Source: CAYYYA01 sp964487895
Lineage (GTDB): Bacteria; Patescibacteriota; Patescibacteriia; UBA1558; 2-01-FULL-52-15
Reading direction: 5' to 3'
Assembly (NCBI GenBank): GCA_964487895.1
Contig: CAZASM010000031.1
Location: 1-9,581, forward strand
DNA length: 9,581 nt
The notes below the pieces were generated by a model. That model ran no database searches. It saw nothing but the letters and a program-made list of their open reading frames with translations, and was not told where the DNA came from. Positions 1-6,675 of this stretch are shown one piece after another (within the stretch, counting starts at the first letter, position 1; each line of letters starts with the position of its first letter). The translations under genes and the position numbers were made by a program.

Positions 1-1
1 T

Positions 2-844
2 AAACAAGCTAATGGGAGTTTTATCCAACTTTATGCTCAGTCTTCTGTTCTTTATGATAAAGTCGGAGCAGTAGAAAGATCGATTATGGTTTTTGACGAT
101 ATAACCTCACGTAAAGAAATAGAGAGGCAAAAATCGGAGTTTGTTTCTGTGGCTTCACACCAACTTAGGACACCGTTATCTGCTATTAAATGGTTCGCTG
201 AGCTATTATTGGATCCAGTTAAAGGTAAACTGAACCCTGACCAAAAAGAATATGTGGATAATATCTATCACGCCACAGCTCGGGTTATTACTTTGGTCAA
301 TAATTTGCTCAATGTTTCGCGGATTGAGTCTAAGCGAGTGGCTATCACCCCAGTGCCAACTGATATGGTGCAATTGTTGAAAGAAGTTGTCACCGAGGTG
401 ACTCCTATGTCCAAGCAACGTCAGCAAACTATTAAAATTGAGCATAGTCAGCAGTTACCTCTACTATCGATTGACCCGACATTTATTAGTGAGGCAATTG
501 GTAATTTGCTGTCCAATGCTATTAAGTACTCACCGGATAAAGGTGTGATTACAATTAGCACCTCTGTGGACAAAGTATTTTTAACTATTATTATCAACGA
601 TCAGGGTATGGGAATACCACTAGCGTCTCAAGCCAAAGTGTTTACTAAGTTCTTCAGAGCTGATAATGTAGTAAGGAAGGAAACAGAAGGTACCGGTCTG
701 GGGCTGTATGTTTCCAAAGAAATTATCGAAGCTTCCGGTGGTAGTATTGCTTTCGTCTCAGCGGAGGATCAAGGAACCACCTTTACTGTGCGATTACCAT
801 TAGCCGGTAGTCCACGCGTCACAGGAGATAAACATTTAATCTAA
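2..844 (+). CDS. Sensor histidine kinase, 3' part (PAS end + HisKA + HATPase_c), 5' truncated by window
   Basis: The reading frame is open from the first complete codon, so the start lies upstream of the window; the ATG at 86 is internal. The first ~35 residues end in VFDDITSRKEIE, the usual end of a PAS domain running into the kinase linker. The HisKA H-box SHQLRTP follows, with the phospho-accepting His codon at 158-160. The HATPase_c domain has an N-box (LLSNAIKYS, Asn codon at 515), G1 (DQGMGIP, from 599), an F-box (FTKFF) and G2 (GTGLGL, from 689). The catalytic core is therefore complete. No membrane segment is visible in the part present, so whether the sensor is cytosolic or membrane-bound cannot be judged. 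The stop is 5 nt before a receiver gene, and the order kinase-receiver-receiver-PilB suggests it feeds phosphate into type IV pilus control (inference). Its input signal is unknown. Confidence 0.93.
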   Translation, partial: KQANGSFIQLYAQSSVLYDKVGAVERSIMVFDDITSRKEIERQKSEFVSVASHQLRTPLSAIKWFAELLLDPVKGKLNPDQKEYVDNIYHATARVITLVNNLLNVSRIESKRVAITPVPTDMVQLLKEVVTEVTPMSKQRQQTIKIEHSQQLPLLSIDPTFISEAIGNLLSNAIKYSPDKGVITISTSVDKVFLTIIINDQGMGIPLASQAKVFTKFFRADNVVRKETEGTGLGLYVSKEIIEASGGSIAFVSAEDQGTTFTVRLPLAGSPRVTGDKHLI

Positions 845-849
845 AATAT

Positions 850-1224
850 ATGTCTCAAGACAAGAAAAAAATTGCGATAGTAGAAGACGATCAGTTATTA
901 AGTCAGGCTTTGGTAGATAAGATGGAGATGGAAGGTTATGAAACGGTCTTGATAGCTGATGGAGGTGAAGCTTTTACTACTTTACAGCAAGCACAGCCAG
1001 ATTTGATATTATTAGATATTATGTTGCCTCATGTGGATGGTTTCGGCATTCTGAAGGCTCTGAAAGCTGACGAGAAATTAAAAAACGTTCCAGTTATTAT
1101 GTTGACTAACCTCGGTCAAGAAAACGACCAGACGTTAGGCCTCGAGCTAGGTGCTGTTGAATATTTAATCAAATCAGATCACATGTTATCTGAGATAGTA
1201 CAAATTATCCATAAACATATTTAA
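850..1224 (+). CDS. Single-domain response regulator (CheY-like receiver) 1
   Basis: This is a complete 124-residue receiver domain with no output domain. Visible REC residues are the acidic pocket E12-D13-D14, the phosphorylation site D56 in LILLDIMLP, the switch Thr T86 in MLTNL, and the conserved Lys K108 in LIKSD. Receivers of this kind act by protein-protein contact rather than by binding DNA. It starts 5 nt after the kinase stop and ends 3 nt before the second receiver, so the three are surely co-transcribed. No Shine-Dalgarno is visible before the ATG, as for the other genes of this operon. Likely roles are a diffusible output or a phosphate sink for the upstream kinase. The choice between them cannot be made from sequence. 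Confidence 0.93.
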   Translation: MSQDKKKIAIVEDDQLLSQALVDKMEMEGYETVLIADGGEAFTTLQQAQPDLILLDIMLPHVDGFGILKALKADEKLKNVPVIMLTNLGQENDQTLGLELGAVEYLIKSDHMLSEIVQIIHKHI

Positions 1225-1227
1225 CTT

Positions 1228-1602
1228 ATGGCAGAGACAGCTAAAGTTTTAGTTATCGAAGACGACACATTCTTGTTGAAAGTCTACCAAAGCAAACTAA
1301 AAGATACAGGATATCAGTGTGAATTTGCTAGTGATGGCGAAGAAGGGCTAGCCAAGATTAAAAGTTTTCAACCGAAGGTAGTGCTGTTAGATTTGGTGAT
1401 GCCAAAACTCGATGGTTTTGGTGTTTTGGCGGCCGTGAAAGCTGATCCGACTATGACACCAGCTGCAATTTTAGTACTGACTAACCTTAGTCAGCCCGAA
1501 GATCGTGATAAATGCCTGCAATTGGGCGCGAAAGAGTACATGGTCAAAAGTGATATTTCGATTCAAGATATTCTGACCAAGATACAACAATATGCTGTCT
1601 AA
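1228..1602 (+). CDS. Single-domain response regulator (CheY-like receiver) 2
   Basis: This is a second stand-alone receiver of the same length (124 aa). It has acidic residues E11-D12-D13, phosphorylation site D55 (VVLLDLVMP), T85 in VLTNL and K107 in MVKSD. The two receivers share the GFG(I/V)L, LTNL, LGA and (I/V)KSD blocks but differ elsewhere, which suggests an old tandem duplication rather than a recent copy. The 3' end overlaps the PilB-family gene by 11 nt, implying translational coupling and a functional tie to the pilus motor. By analogy with PilG/PilH-type pairs, one receiver may signal to the motor and the other act as a phosphate sink. That analogy is inference. Confidence 0.93.
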   Translation: MAETAKVLVIEDDTFLLKVYQSKLKDTGYQCEFASDGEEGLAKIKSFQPKVVLLDLVMPKLDGFGVLAAVKADPTMTPAAILVLTNLSQPEDRDKCLQLGAKEYMVKSDISIQDILTKIQQYAV

Positions 1603-3268
1603 TAGACTAACTGTAGACCAGTTACGGACTGCTTTGGTTATCCCAGGATTTATTACGGATGAAGAATTTAGAGCTGTGGTCACAGAGGCCAATCATAGTG
1701 GCAAATCCGCTGGTCAGATTATTCTAGAGAGAAGTCATCTAACGAGCAAAGAGCTGACGAAAGTTGTGGCAGATTTTTTGCAACAAGGTTTTGTCGATTT
1801 ATCACGAATTCAGATTGCTCCAGAAGTGTTGGATGAGATTCCTCAGCTCTACGCTCAAGAACACAAAGTCGTGGCTTTTGCCCGCGATGAGCACGGTTTG
1901 AGTGTGGCTTTGGTAGATCCCTTGGATCAAGCGGTACTGGATCATTTACAAAAATCTAGCGATCATAAGGTGCAGTTTTTTGCTGCTACTGAAGAGGAAA
2001 TTGAAAATATTTTACAATCCTATCCACATGATTATTTACAACAATTACGGAATTTGATCATATCAGCGGATAAGAAAAGTGGTCAACCAGATGTTGCTGA
2101 TAAGTCAATGATTGAGCTGGTGGATATACTGATAATTTTTGCTTTAGCAAACCGAGCTTCTGATATTCATGTTGAGCCTTATGCTCATAGACTTTTGATT
2201 CGTTTTCGAGTCGATGGAGTTTTGCACCATATCATTGATTTACCTGAAACTTTGAGCGTAGCTTTGTTCAATCGACTCAAGCTCATGTCGAAAATGAAGC
2301 TTGATCAAAAGAAAATTGCTCAAGATGGCAAGATTGATTTTGTTTCCGGACAATTCTCGGCTGATATTAGGGCCAGTATTGCCCCACTGATTACGGGCGA
2401 GAAAATGGTTTTACGTTTACTTGGCCATCGTCACCGCGCTATCAATCTCACTGATCTAGGTTTAGCAGTAAGTCAGTTGAAGACCATCCTGACAGCGGTA
2501 CAAAAGAAGCAAGGAATGATAGTGGTCTGTGGCCCAACTGGTTCTGGCAAAACTACGACGCTTTACGCTTTATTGAAACGTCTAAATAGTGAACAGGTTA
2601 ATATTGCCACTGTCGAGGATCCAGTAGAATACGACTTAGAAGGTGTCAATCAAATTCAGGTTAATGCTTTAACTGGTCTGACTTTTGCTGAAGGCTTAAA
2701 AATTACTTTACGTCAGGACCCAGATATTATTATGTTGAGCGCTATTCGAGACTTGGCGACGGCTAATTTAGCTAATATAGCTTCGCTGAGTGGACATGAT
2801 GTTTTGACGACCCTAGATACTCCAGATGCAGTGAGCGCTATCTCGCGGTTATTAGAAATGCAAATTGAACCATTTCCTCTGGCGACAAGTTTGAACTTGA
2901 TTATCGGACAACGTTTAGTGCGTAAAATTTGTCAGAATTGTCGTTTGAGTTATGACTTATCTGATACAGAGCGGGAGGTAGTGGCCGCTCAGCTCAAAAT
3001 TCAGCCCTCAGAGGTGTCTAAGAGGCTCTACCGGGGTAAAGGTTGCTCTTTGTGTGGTGAAACTGGCTACAGAGGGCGTTTAGGCATTTTTGAGATATTA
3101 GCTATCACTGAGGAGATCAAAAAATTAATTATTGCTAAAGCTACTATCCAGCAGATTTTAGAACAAGCTAGAAAAGAAGGCTTCACTTCCTTACGTGAAG
3201 ATGGTATCCAAAAAACCATGGCAGGAGTTACCACGGTGGAGGAATTACTAACAGAGTTAGCTTTGTAG
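1592..3268 (+). CDS. pilB: PilB/GspE-family secretion ATPase with degenerate Walker B and His box
   Basis: The 558-residue protein has the length and order of type IV pilus assembly ATPases. Residues 1-145 form an MshEN/T2SSE-N-like region. The N2 domain follows (ASDIHVEPY at 189-197, IRFRVDG), then the RecA-like core. Walker A GPTGSGKT (314-321) and the Asp box VEDPVEY (341-347) are intact. A zinc-binding tetracysteine is present (C447/C450 and C485/C488). The Walker B block reads LRQDPDIIMLSAIRD where the family has GEIRD, so the catalytic Glu is Ala384. The His box reads SGHDVLTTLDT where the family has GHLVLSTLHT, so the second His is Asp409. The QDGR-type block is QDGK (244-247). ATP binding is plausible; normal hydrolysis is doubtful. 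It may be a regulatory or partner subunit to another PilB elsewhere in the genome (inference). The start ATG overlaps the receiver gene and no SD is seen. Confidence 0.92.
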   Translation: MLSNRLTVDQLRTALVIPGFITDEEFRAVVTEANHSGKSAGQIILERSHLTSKELTKVVADFLQQGFVDLSRIQIAPEVLDEIPQLYAQEHKVVAFARDEHGLSVALVDPLDQAVLDHLQKSSDHKVQFFAATEEEIENILQSYPHDYLQQLRNLIISADKKSGQPDVADKSMIELVDILIIFALANRASDIHVEPYAHRLLIRFRVDGVLHHIIDLPETLSVALFNRLKLMSKMKLDQKKIAQDGKIDFVSGQFSADIRASIAPLITGEKMVLRLLGHRHRAINLTDLGLAVSQLKTILTAVQKKQGMIVVCGPTGSGKTTTLYALLKRLNSEQVNIATVEDPVEYDLEGVNQIQVNALTGLTFAEGLKITLRQDPDIIMLSAIRDLATANLANIASLSGHDVLTTLDTPDAVSAISRLLEMQIEPFPLATSLNLIIGQRLVRKICQNCRLSYDLSDTEREVVAAQLKIQPSEVSKRLYRGKGCSLCGETGYRGRLGIFEILAITEEIKKLIIAKATIQQILEQARKEGFTSLREDGIQKTMAGVTTVEELLTELAL

Positions 3269-3269
3269 G

Positions 3270-3650
3270 TTATTGAGCAGTAAAAGTAGTGAGAACTTCT
3301 TTACCTTTGTTATTTTTAGCTGCAACATCAAGACTTTCGGTAAATTTGAAATCACCGTTTTCAACTCGGATAGTAGCGAGATATTTTTGGCCTGAACGGA
3401 GAGTAGCTGTAGCTATCACTTTATTGTCTAAAGCACCAATTGGGTATAATATGCTCTGGCCAATGATGGGCCCTGGTGTGTTGTTGGAACCAACTTCACG
3501 GATTACAATATAGCCAGGTACTGTTAGATAGGCGGACTCAATCTGAACCCGATCAGCTTTGGCACTTTTGACTTTAACAAAATTCTCTGGTTGTGATTTA
3601 CAAGCAGTAAGACTTAGTCCGATGATAATGATTACTAGAAGCTTTTTCAT
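3270..3650 (-). CDS. Small lipoprotein with a DUF7282-like domain
   Basis: This 126-residue protein begins with a clear lipoprotein signal. A Lys-Lys n-region is followed by a hydrophobic stretch (residues 4-14) and the lipobox LTAC, with the lipidated Cys at 17. The mature part contains the pattern VPGYIVIRE...PGPIIGQSILYPIGALDNKVI, which resembles DUF7282-type extracellular beta domains known from archaeal and bacterial surface proteins. The resemblance is recalled, not computed. The protein is expected to be anchored on the outer face of the cytoplasmic membrane. Its stop lies 1 nt from the PilB-family stop (convergent pair), with no room for a terminator between them. No SD precedes the ATG. 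A substrate or partner cannot be named. Confidence 0.85.
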   Translation of the reverse strand: MKKLLVIIIIGLSLTACKSQPENFVKVKSAKADRVQIESAYLTVPGYIVIREVGSNNTPGPIIGQSILYPIGALDNKVIATATLRSGQKYLATIRVENGDFKFTESLDVAAKNNKGKEVLTTFTAQ

Positions 3651-3655
3651 TAGTA

Positions 3656-3666
3656 TAACTATAGCA
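3656..3666 (-). promoter_or_regulatory. Possible extended -10 promoter of the lipoprotein gene, near-leaderless
   Basis: On the minus strand TGCTATAGT occupies 3666-3658: an extended TG plus a hexamer matching TATAAT at 5 of 6 bases. It ends about 8 nt before the lipoprotein ATG, so transcription would begin at or next to the start codon. No good -35 is seen 17 nt further upstream. The absence of an SD fits a leaderless mRNA. This is a motif-only call. Confidence 0.35.
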
Positions 3667-3682
3667 TAAACAGCAGTAGCTT

Positions 3683-3789
3683 TGTAGGTATGTAGATTGG
3701 TAGGAGATTCTCTAACCTAAACGTCTATCCCTACCAAACTACCATTCTACCCGTCTCGCCTACGGCTAGCCGAGGCGGACCAACCTACT
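3683..3789. repeat. Intergenic hairpin and tandem-motif element (REP/MITE-like)
   Basis: Nearly the whole gap before the GT2 gene is patterned. CTACC recurs at 3731, 3739 and 3747 with an 8-nt period. This CTACC block is an imperfect inverted copy (16 of 22) of the GTAG-rich stretch 3683-3704, with an exact TTGGTAGG/CCTACCAA core (3697-3704, 3730-3737). GTAGGT at 3684-3689 and ACCTAC at 3783-3788 form outer arms. Near the right end, CGCCT/AGGCG arms (3757-3761, 3773-3777) enclose the palindrome CGGCTAGCCG. The block ends 1 nt before the GT2 start codon, so it must lie in that gene's leader. Whether other copies exist in the genome cannot be seen here. Confidence 0.6.
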
Positions 3790-3790
3790 T

Positions 3791-4492
3791 ATGAACACCT
3801 GGCTGCTGATACCAACTTATAATGAGCGAGATTCATTACCTCGCACTATTAGCGCGATACAAAAGGTAGGTCTGACTGACCTAACTATATTGATTATTGA
3901 CGATAATTCCCCTGATGGCACGGGTGTTGTGGCTGATGATCTGGCTCGACAATTTTTCAATATTCAAGTATTGCATCGGATGGAGAAGCAAGGCCTTGGA
4001 CCGGCTTATCTGGCTGGATTTCAGCGGGCTTTAGCTGGGGGCGGGGAGTTAATCATTGAAATGGATGCTGATGGTTCTCATGATCCAGTAGTAATTGCAG
4101 CTTTGATTGCAGCAAGCGAGAGGGTTGATGTGGTCATCGGGTCGCGTTATGTCAAAAATGGTGGTACAGCAGATTGGAGTCGTTGGCGACAACTAATTAG
4201 CCAGTTTGGCAATTTTTATGCTCGTACACTTCTACACTTACCAATAGCAGATTTGACCTCGGGTTTTGTGGCTTATCGGGCCTCAGTCTTGCGCAGTCTG
4301 AATCTAACAAAGATCAGTTCTGTTGGGTATAATTTTCAAGTAGAGATGAAAGCTCGTTGCTATTGGGCTGGTTATACGATAGAAGAGCTACCAATTATCT
4401 TTCATGAACGTCGTCAGCAGGTATCTAAGTTTTCTCTAGCGATAATTCTAGAAAGTTTTTGGCAGATTATTATTTTAGCTTTTCGCCGATGA
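3791..4492 (+). CDS. GT2 glycosyltransferase, polyprenol/dolichol-phosphate mannose synthase-like
   Basis: This is a 233-residue soluble GT-A enzyme of the Dpm1 type. Visible motifs are the nucleotide-binding PTYNE (8-12), DDNSPDGT (37-44), the metal-binding D92-A-D94 in MDADGSHDP, GSRY (117-120), TSGF (156-159) and the acceptor-side RRQQVSKFS (207-215). The usual RxxGxSK has Gln in place of Gly at that last site. The family moves mannose (less often glucose) from a nucleotide sugar to a lipid phosphate on the cytoplasmic face. There is no C-terminal GtrA-type membrane domain, so it is the single-domain form. Its TGA stop overlaps the ATG of the next gene (ATGA), a GT-C enzyme that would use the lipid-linked sugar. 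The start is fixed by the PTYNE motif only 7 residues in. No SD is present, and the leader is the hairpin element. Confidence 0.9.
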   Translation: MNTWLLIPTYNERDSLPRTISAIQKVGLTDLTILIIDDNSPDGTGVVADDLARQFFNIQVLHRMEKQGLGPAYLAGFQRALAGGGELIIEMDADGSHDPVVIAALIAASERVDVVIGSRYVKNGGTADWSRWRQLISQFGNFYARTLLHLPIADLTSGFVAYRASVLRSLNLTKISSVGYNFQVEMKARCYWAGYTIEELPIIFHERRQQVSKFSLAIILESFWQIIILAFRR

Positions 4493-6201
4493 AGTATTGG
4501 TGGAAAAAGAATATAAGTTATTGGCCCGAGTTGGTTTTGGGCCTGATGGTGATAAGTGAAATTTTTTTCCGTTTGACAAGAGGTGCTATCTTGAATGACG
4601 ATGCTACTTACGCTTTTCGTTCCGTCAATCTAGTTGATTTCCTGGCTTCTAATAATCAAACAACACCTTGGCAATGGTTTAATCCATTACCTTGGTGGGT
4701 TGGGTTATCCTTTCATGATGCTCCGGGTTTGTTTTTTTGGCTGGAGCACATATTTTTCACAATTTTTGGAGTTACTAGCTGGAGTGCTACGCTTCTGCCA
4801 GCTGTTTCTGGTGGTCTCTCTGCTTTGGCGGTTTATTTATTAGTCCGTTATCTAACTAATCGCTCGCGGGCTTTATTGGCTGTAATAATTATACTTTGTC
4901 TTAATCCCTTTATCTGGTTGCATCGCTTGGCTTTATTAGAGTCTTTGATGGTACCTTTGGTTTTATTTGCTTGGTACGCCTATTTACGAGCTGCTTTAGA
5001 TAAACGCTGGTATTGGCTGGCAGGATTAGCTGGTGGGTTAGCTATGATGACCAAATATACAGCTAGCTTTTTCCTTTTTGCTGTTATTATTCACTTCTGC
5101 TGGCAGAGATCTAAGGATTGGCAATCTAGACATTGGTGGGGAGCTTTAGCGACACTGATTGTGATTATCAGCCCAATGCTGCTATATAACTATTGGCTTT
5201 TTCAGACTCGAGGTCATTTTGATGTCCAGCTCGCTGCCGCTTTAGGCCAAAGTAACCAGGATTGGCCGATTCTCAGCACTCATATTAATACTCAGTTCTT
5301 TGCTGGTTTGGGGCCTTTGATATTTTCTTTGGGATTTTTGTATAGTTGGCCAATATTAATTATTTTTCTCTGGGCGGTCTTCCGTTTAAATCATTATCGG
5401 GATAAGAAAAAAAATATTTCAGCAGATAGTTGGTTTACTATTGTGATGTTTTGTTGTTGGCTTTTGGTAATCATTGCTACTCGTACTAATGATCGTTTCG
5501 TCGCTACCGGCTATATTTTTCCCATTGTGGCAATCTGTGCTAGTTGGCCCGAAAATTATTGGCGACGTTGGTCTCCGCAGCAAAAAGCTTACAGCCTAAT
5601 CATTTCAATCGTTCTATTGTTCTCTTGGACTTATACAGTCAATACCAATTATGTAGAGAGACCATGGGGGAGAGTAAATATTAACTATTCTGACTCGCGT
5701 CGGGAAAATTACGGTTTAGCAGAAGTAGAGCAGATACTGCAGACATCACTGATCAAGAAAAAACCCGTGGTAGTTTTGTGGGATAGTCTGACAGCAAACT
5801 TTGACCCTAGTGCAAGAAACAATAAACTATTTGATCCTGAGTCTGTGCCGTTAGCTGAGAACGCTGATGAAGCTGCACCAATTATTATCTATGATCGTAA
5901 TATGAATTGGTTTACTTCTTTGTGGTATTTTTATCGCTGGCCGTTCTATCATGGTCACGTGGTCTTGAATTCTTACCAAGCGTCTTCACTTTTAGCTGAT
6001 CCAAAAAATGAATTTCTCTCAGCTGTTCAAGGTAGGCCATATATACTTTTTATGACTACTGATTATAGTCTGAGAGATTCCCTTAAATATCAATCTTTAC
6101 CATCTCCAGCTATCTCTGAGTTGCAGGATAAGAGTCATTTAGATTATATTTTTGACAACTACGGGCAGCCAGTTTGGGAGGTTTATACAGGACGTTTTTG
6201 A
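4489..6201 (+). CDS. GT-C (ArnT/PMT, GT39-like) polytopic membrane glycosyltransferase
   Basis: I choose the ATG at 4489, which forms an ATGA overlap with the GT2 stop. An in-frame TTG at 4459 would add 10 residues. The resulting 570-residue protein starts with a membrane segment followed by Asp-Asp (37-38), the luminal acidic pair of GT-C enzymes. It continues with HDAPGLFFWLEHIFFTIFG (from residue 76), the equivalent of the PMT_2 PPLYYWL...FG block, and with GLAMMTKY. About nine or ten hydrophobic segments fill residues 14-400. The last ~170 residues are mostly soluble and probably extracytoplasmic. Such enzymes transfer a sugar from a polyprenyl-phosphate donor to protein, lipid or polysaccharide outside the membrane. 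The upstream GT2 would supply the donor. The acceptor is unknown. A TGA codon terminates it. Confidence 0.87.
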   Translation: MKYWWKKNISYWPELVLGLMVISEIFFRLTRGAILNDDATYAFRSVNLVDFLASNNQTTPWQWFNPLPWWVGLSFHDAPGLFFWLEHIFFTIFGVTSWSATLLPAVSGGLSALAVYLLVRYLTNRSRALLAVIIILCLNPFIWLHRLALLESLMVPLVLFAWYAYLRAALDKRWYWLAGLAGGLAMMTKYTASFFLFAVIIHFCWQRSKDWQSRHWWGALATLIVIISPMLLYNYWLFQTRGHFDVQLAAALGQSNQDWPILSTHINTQFFAGLGPLIFSLGFLYSWPILIIFLWAVFRLNHYRDKKKNISADSWFTIVMFCCWLLVIIATRTNDRFVATGYIFPIVAICASWPENYWRRWSPQQKAYSLIISIVLLFSWTYTVNTNYVERPWGRVNINYSDSRRENYGLAEVEQILQTSLIKKKPVVVLWDSLTANFDPSARNNKLFDPESVPLAENADEAAPIIIYDRNMNWFTSLWYFYRWPFYHGHVVLNSYQASSLLADPKNEFLSAVQGRPYILFMTTDYSLRDSLKYQSLPSPAISELQDKSHLDYIFDNYGQPVWEVYTGRF

Positions 6202-6249
6202 GACATCTTGACCTGTGGATTATGGGGGTATGGTAAAAATCCTAGAAAA

Positions 6250-6258
6250 TGCTATGAT
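6250..6258 (+). promoter_or_regulatory. Extended -10 promoter of the HU gene
   Basis: TGCTATGAT at 6250-6258 has the TGn extension and a 5-of-6 match to TATAAT. Predicted transcription start is near 6265, giving a leader of about 30 nt with no SD. No convincing -35 lies 16-18 nt upstream, as often seen with extended -10 promoters. A TTGACC at 6208-6213 with TATGGT at 6229-6234 (15-nt spacer) is a poorer alternative. Confidence 0.5.
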
Positions 6259-6293
6259 TTCTTCACTAAGTAAATAATTAAATAAAGATTACC

Positions 6294-6578
6294 ATGGCAA
6301 AAGGCATGACAAAGTCTCAAATTCTTGAGGCACTAGCAGGCAAGACCGGTCACTCCAAAAAGGATGTGGCAGCTTTCTTGGACGCTGTAGCAGAACTAGC
6401 TTACAGCGAAGTTAAGAAAAATGGCGAAATGACCGTGCCAGGATTTGGCAAATTGGTCAAGAAGCACCGTGCAGCTCGTATGGGCCGCAACCCAGCTACA
6501 GGCGCTGAAATCAAGATTCCAGCAAAAACCGTAGTAAAATTCAAGGTTTCTAAAGTTGCTAAGGACGCAATTCTCTAG
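6294..6578 (+). CDS. hup: HU/IHF-family nucleoid protein
   Basis: The 94-residue protein matches HU in length and layout: N-terminal helices (MTKSQILEALAGKTGHSKKDVAAFLDAV region), the turn GFGKLVKKHRAARMGRNP, and the DNA-binding beta arm GRNPATGAEIKIPAKTVVKFKV with the conserved RNP and the intercalating Pro in KIPA. HU bends and compacts DNA and can assist site-specific recombination; a tyrosine recombinase gene lies nearby on the other strand. The codon choice (many AAG, GCA, GCT, GGC) looks more restricted than in neighbours, in keeping with high expression. It is monocistronic, with its own promoter and terminator. The ATG at 6294 leaves the expected short MAKGMTK N-terminus; no SD is visible. 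Confidence 0.96.
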   Translation: MAKGMTKSQILEALAGKTGHSKKDVAAFLDAVAELAYSEVKKNGEMTVPGFGKLVKKHRAARMGRNPATGAEIKIPAKTVVKFKVSKVAKDAIL

Positions 6579-6603
6579 ATTCTAGGTAGTTAACCCAAAT
6601 TCT

Positions 6604-6640
6604 AAAATACTCCTTATCGCAAGATAGGGAGTATTTATTT
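6604..6640 (+). terminator. Rho-independent terminator of the HU gene
   Basis: Arms 6605-6618 and 6623-6636 pair over 14 bp with one G-U wobble around a GCAA (GNRA-type) tetraloop at 6619-6622. The hairpin is followed by TATTTATTT. It starts 26 nt after the HU stop. The stem is symmetrical enough to act on minus-strand transcripts too, but those meet a better terminator first. Confidence 0.85.
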
Positions 6641-6643
6641 ATA

Positions 6644-6675
6644 AAAAAGAACCGCCCGGAGTTAACCAGGCGGGT
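6644..6675 (-). terminator. Strong intrinsic terminator on the minus strand
   Basis: Read on the minus strand, CCGCCTGG (6673-6666), loop TTAACT, and CCGGGCGG (6659-6652) form an 8-bp GC-rich stem with one wobble. It is followed by TTCTTTTTT (6651-6643). It can only serve a transcript coming from the recombinase side. It lies about 230 nt past the recombinase stop, so something transcribed fills that gap. Confidence 0.85.

Noticed and set aside
206..445. Minus-strand frame inside the histidine kinase (likewise 1471-1692 minus, 3289-3513 plus, 4634-4843 plus, 7290-7475 plus)
   Set aside because: Each lies entirely or mostly opposite or inside a gene with clear family motifs and has no signals of its own.
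4459..4488. TTG start 30 nt upstream for the GT-C gene
   Set aside because: The ATG at 4489 overlaps the previous stop as ATGA and gives a normal N-terminus. The extra 10 residues add nothing recognisable.
2..6201. UGA recoded to glycine (Gracilibacteria/Absconditabacteria code)
   Set aside because: TGA ends the GT2 and GT-C genes at expected positions, and no in-frame TGA is needed in any conserved domain.
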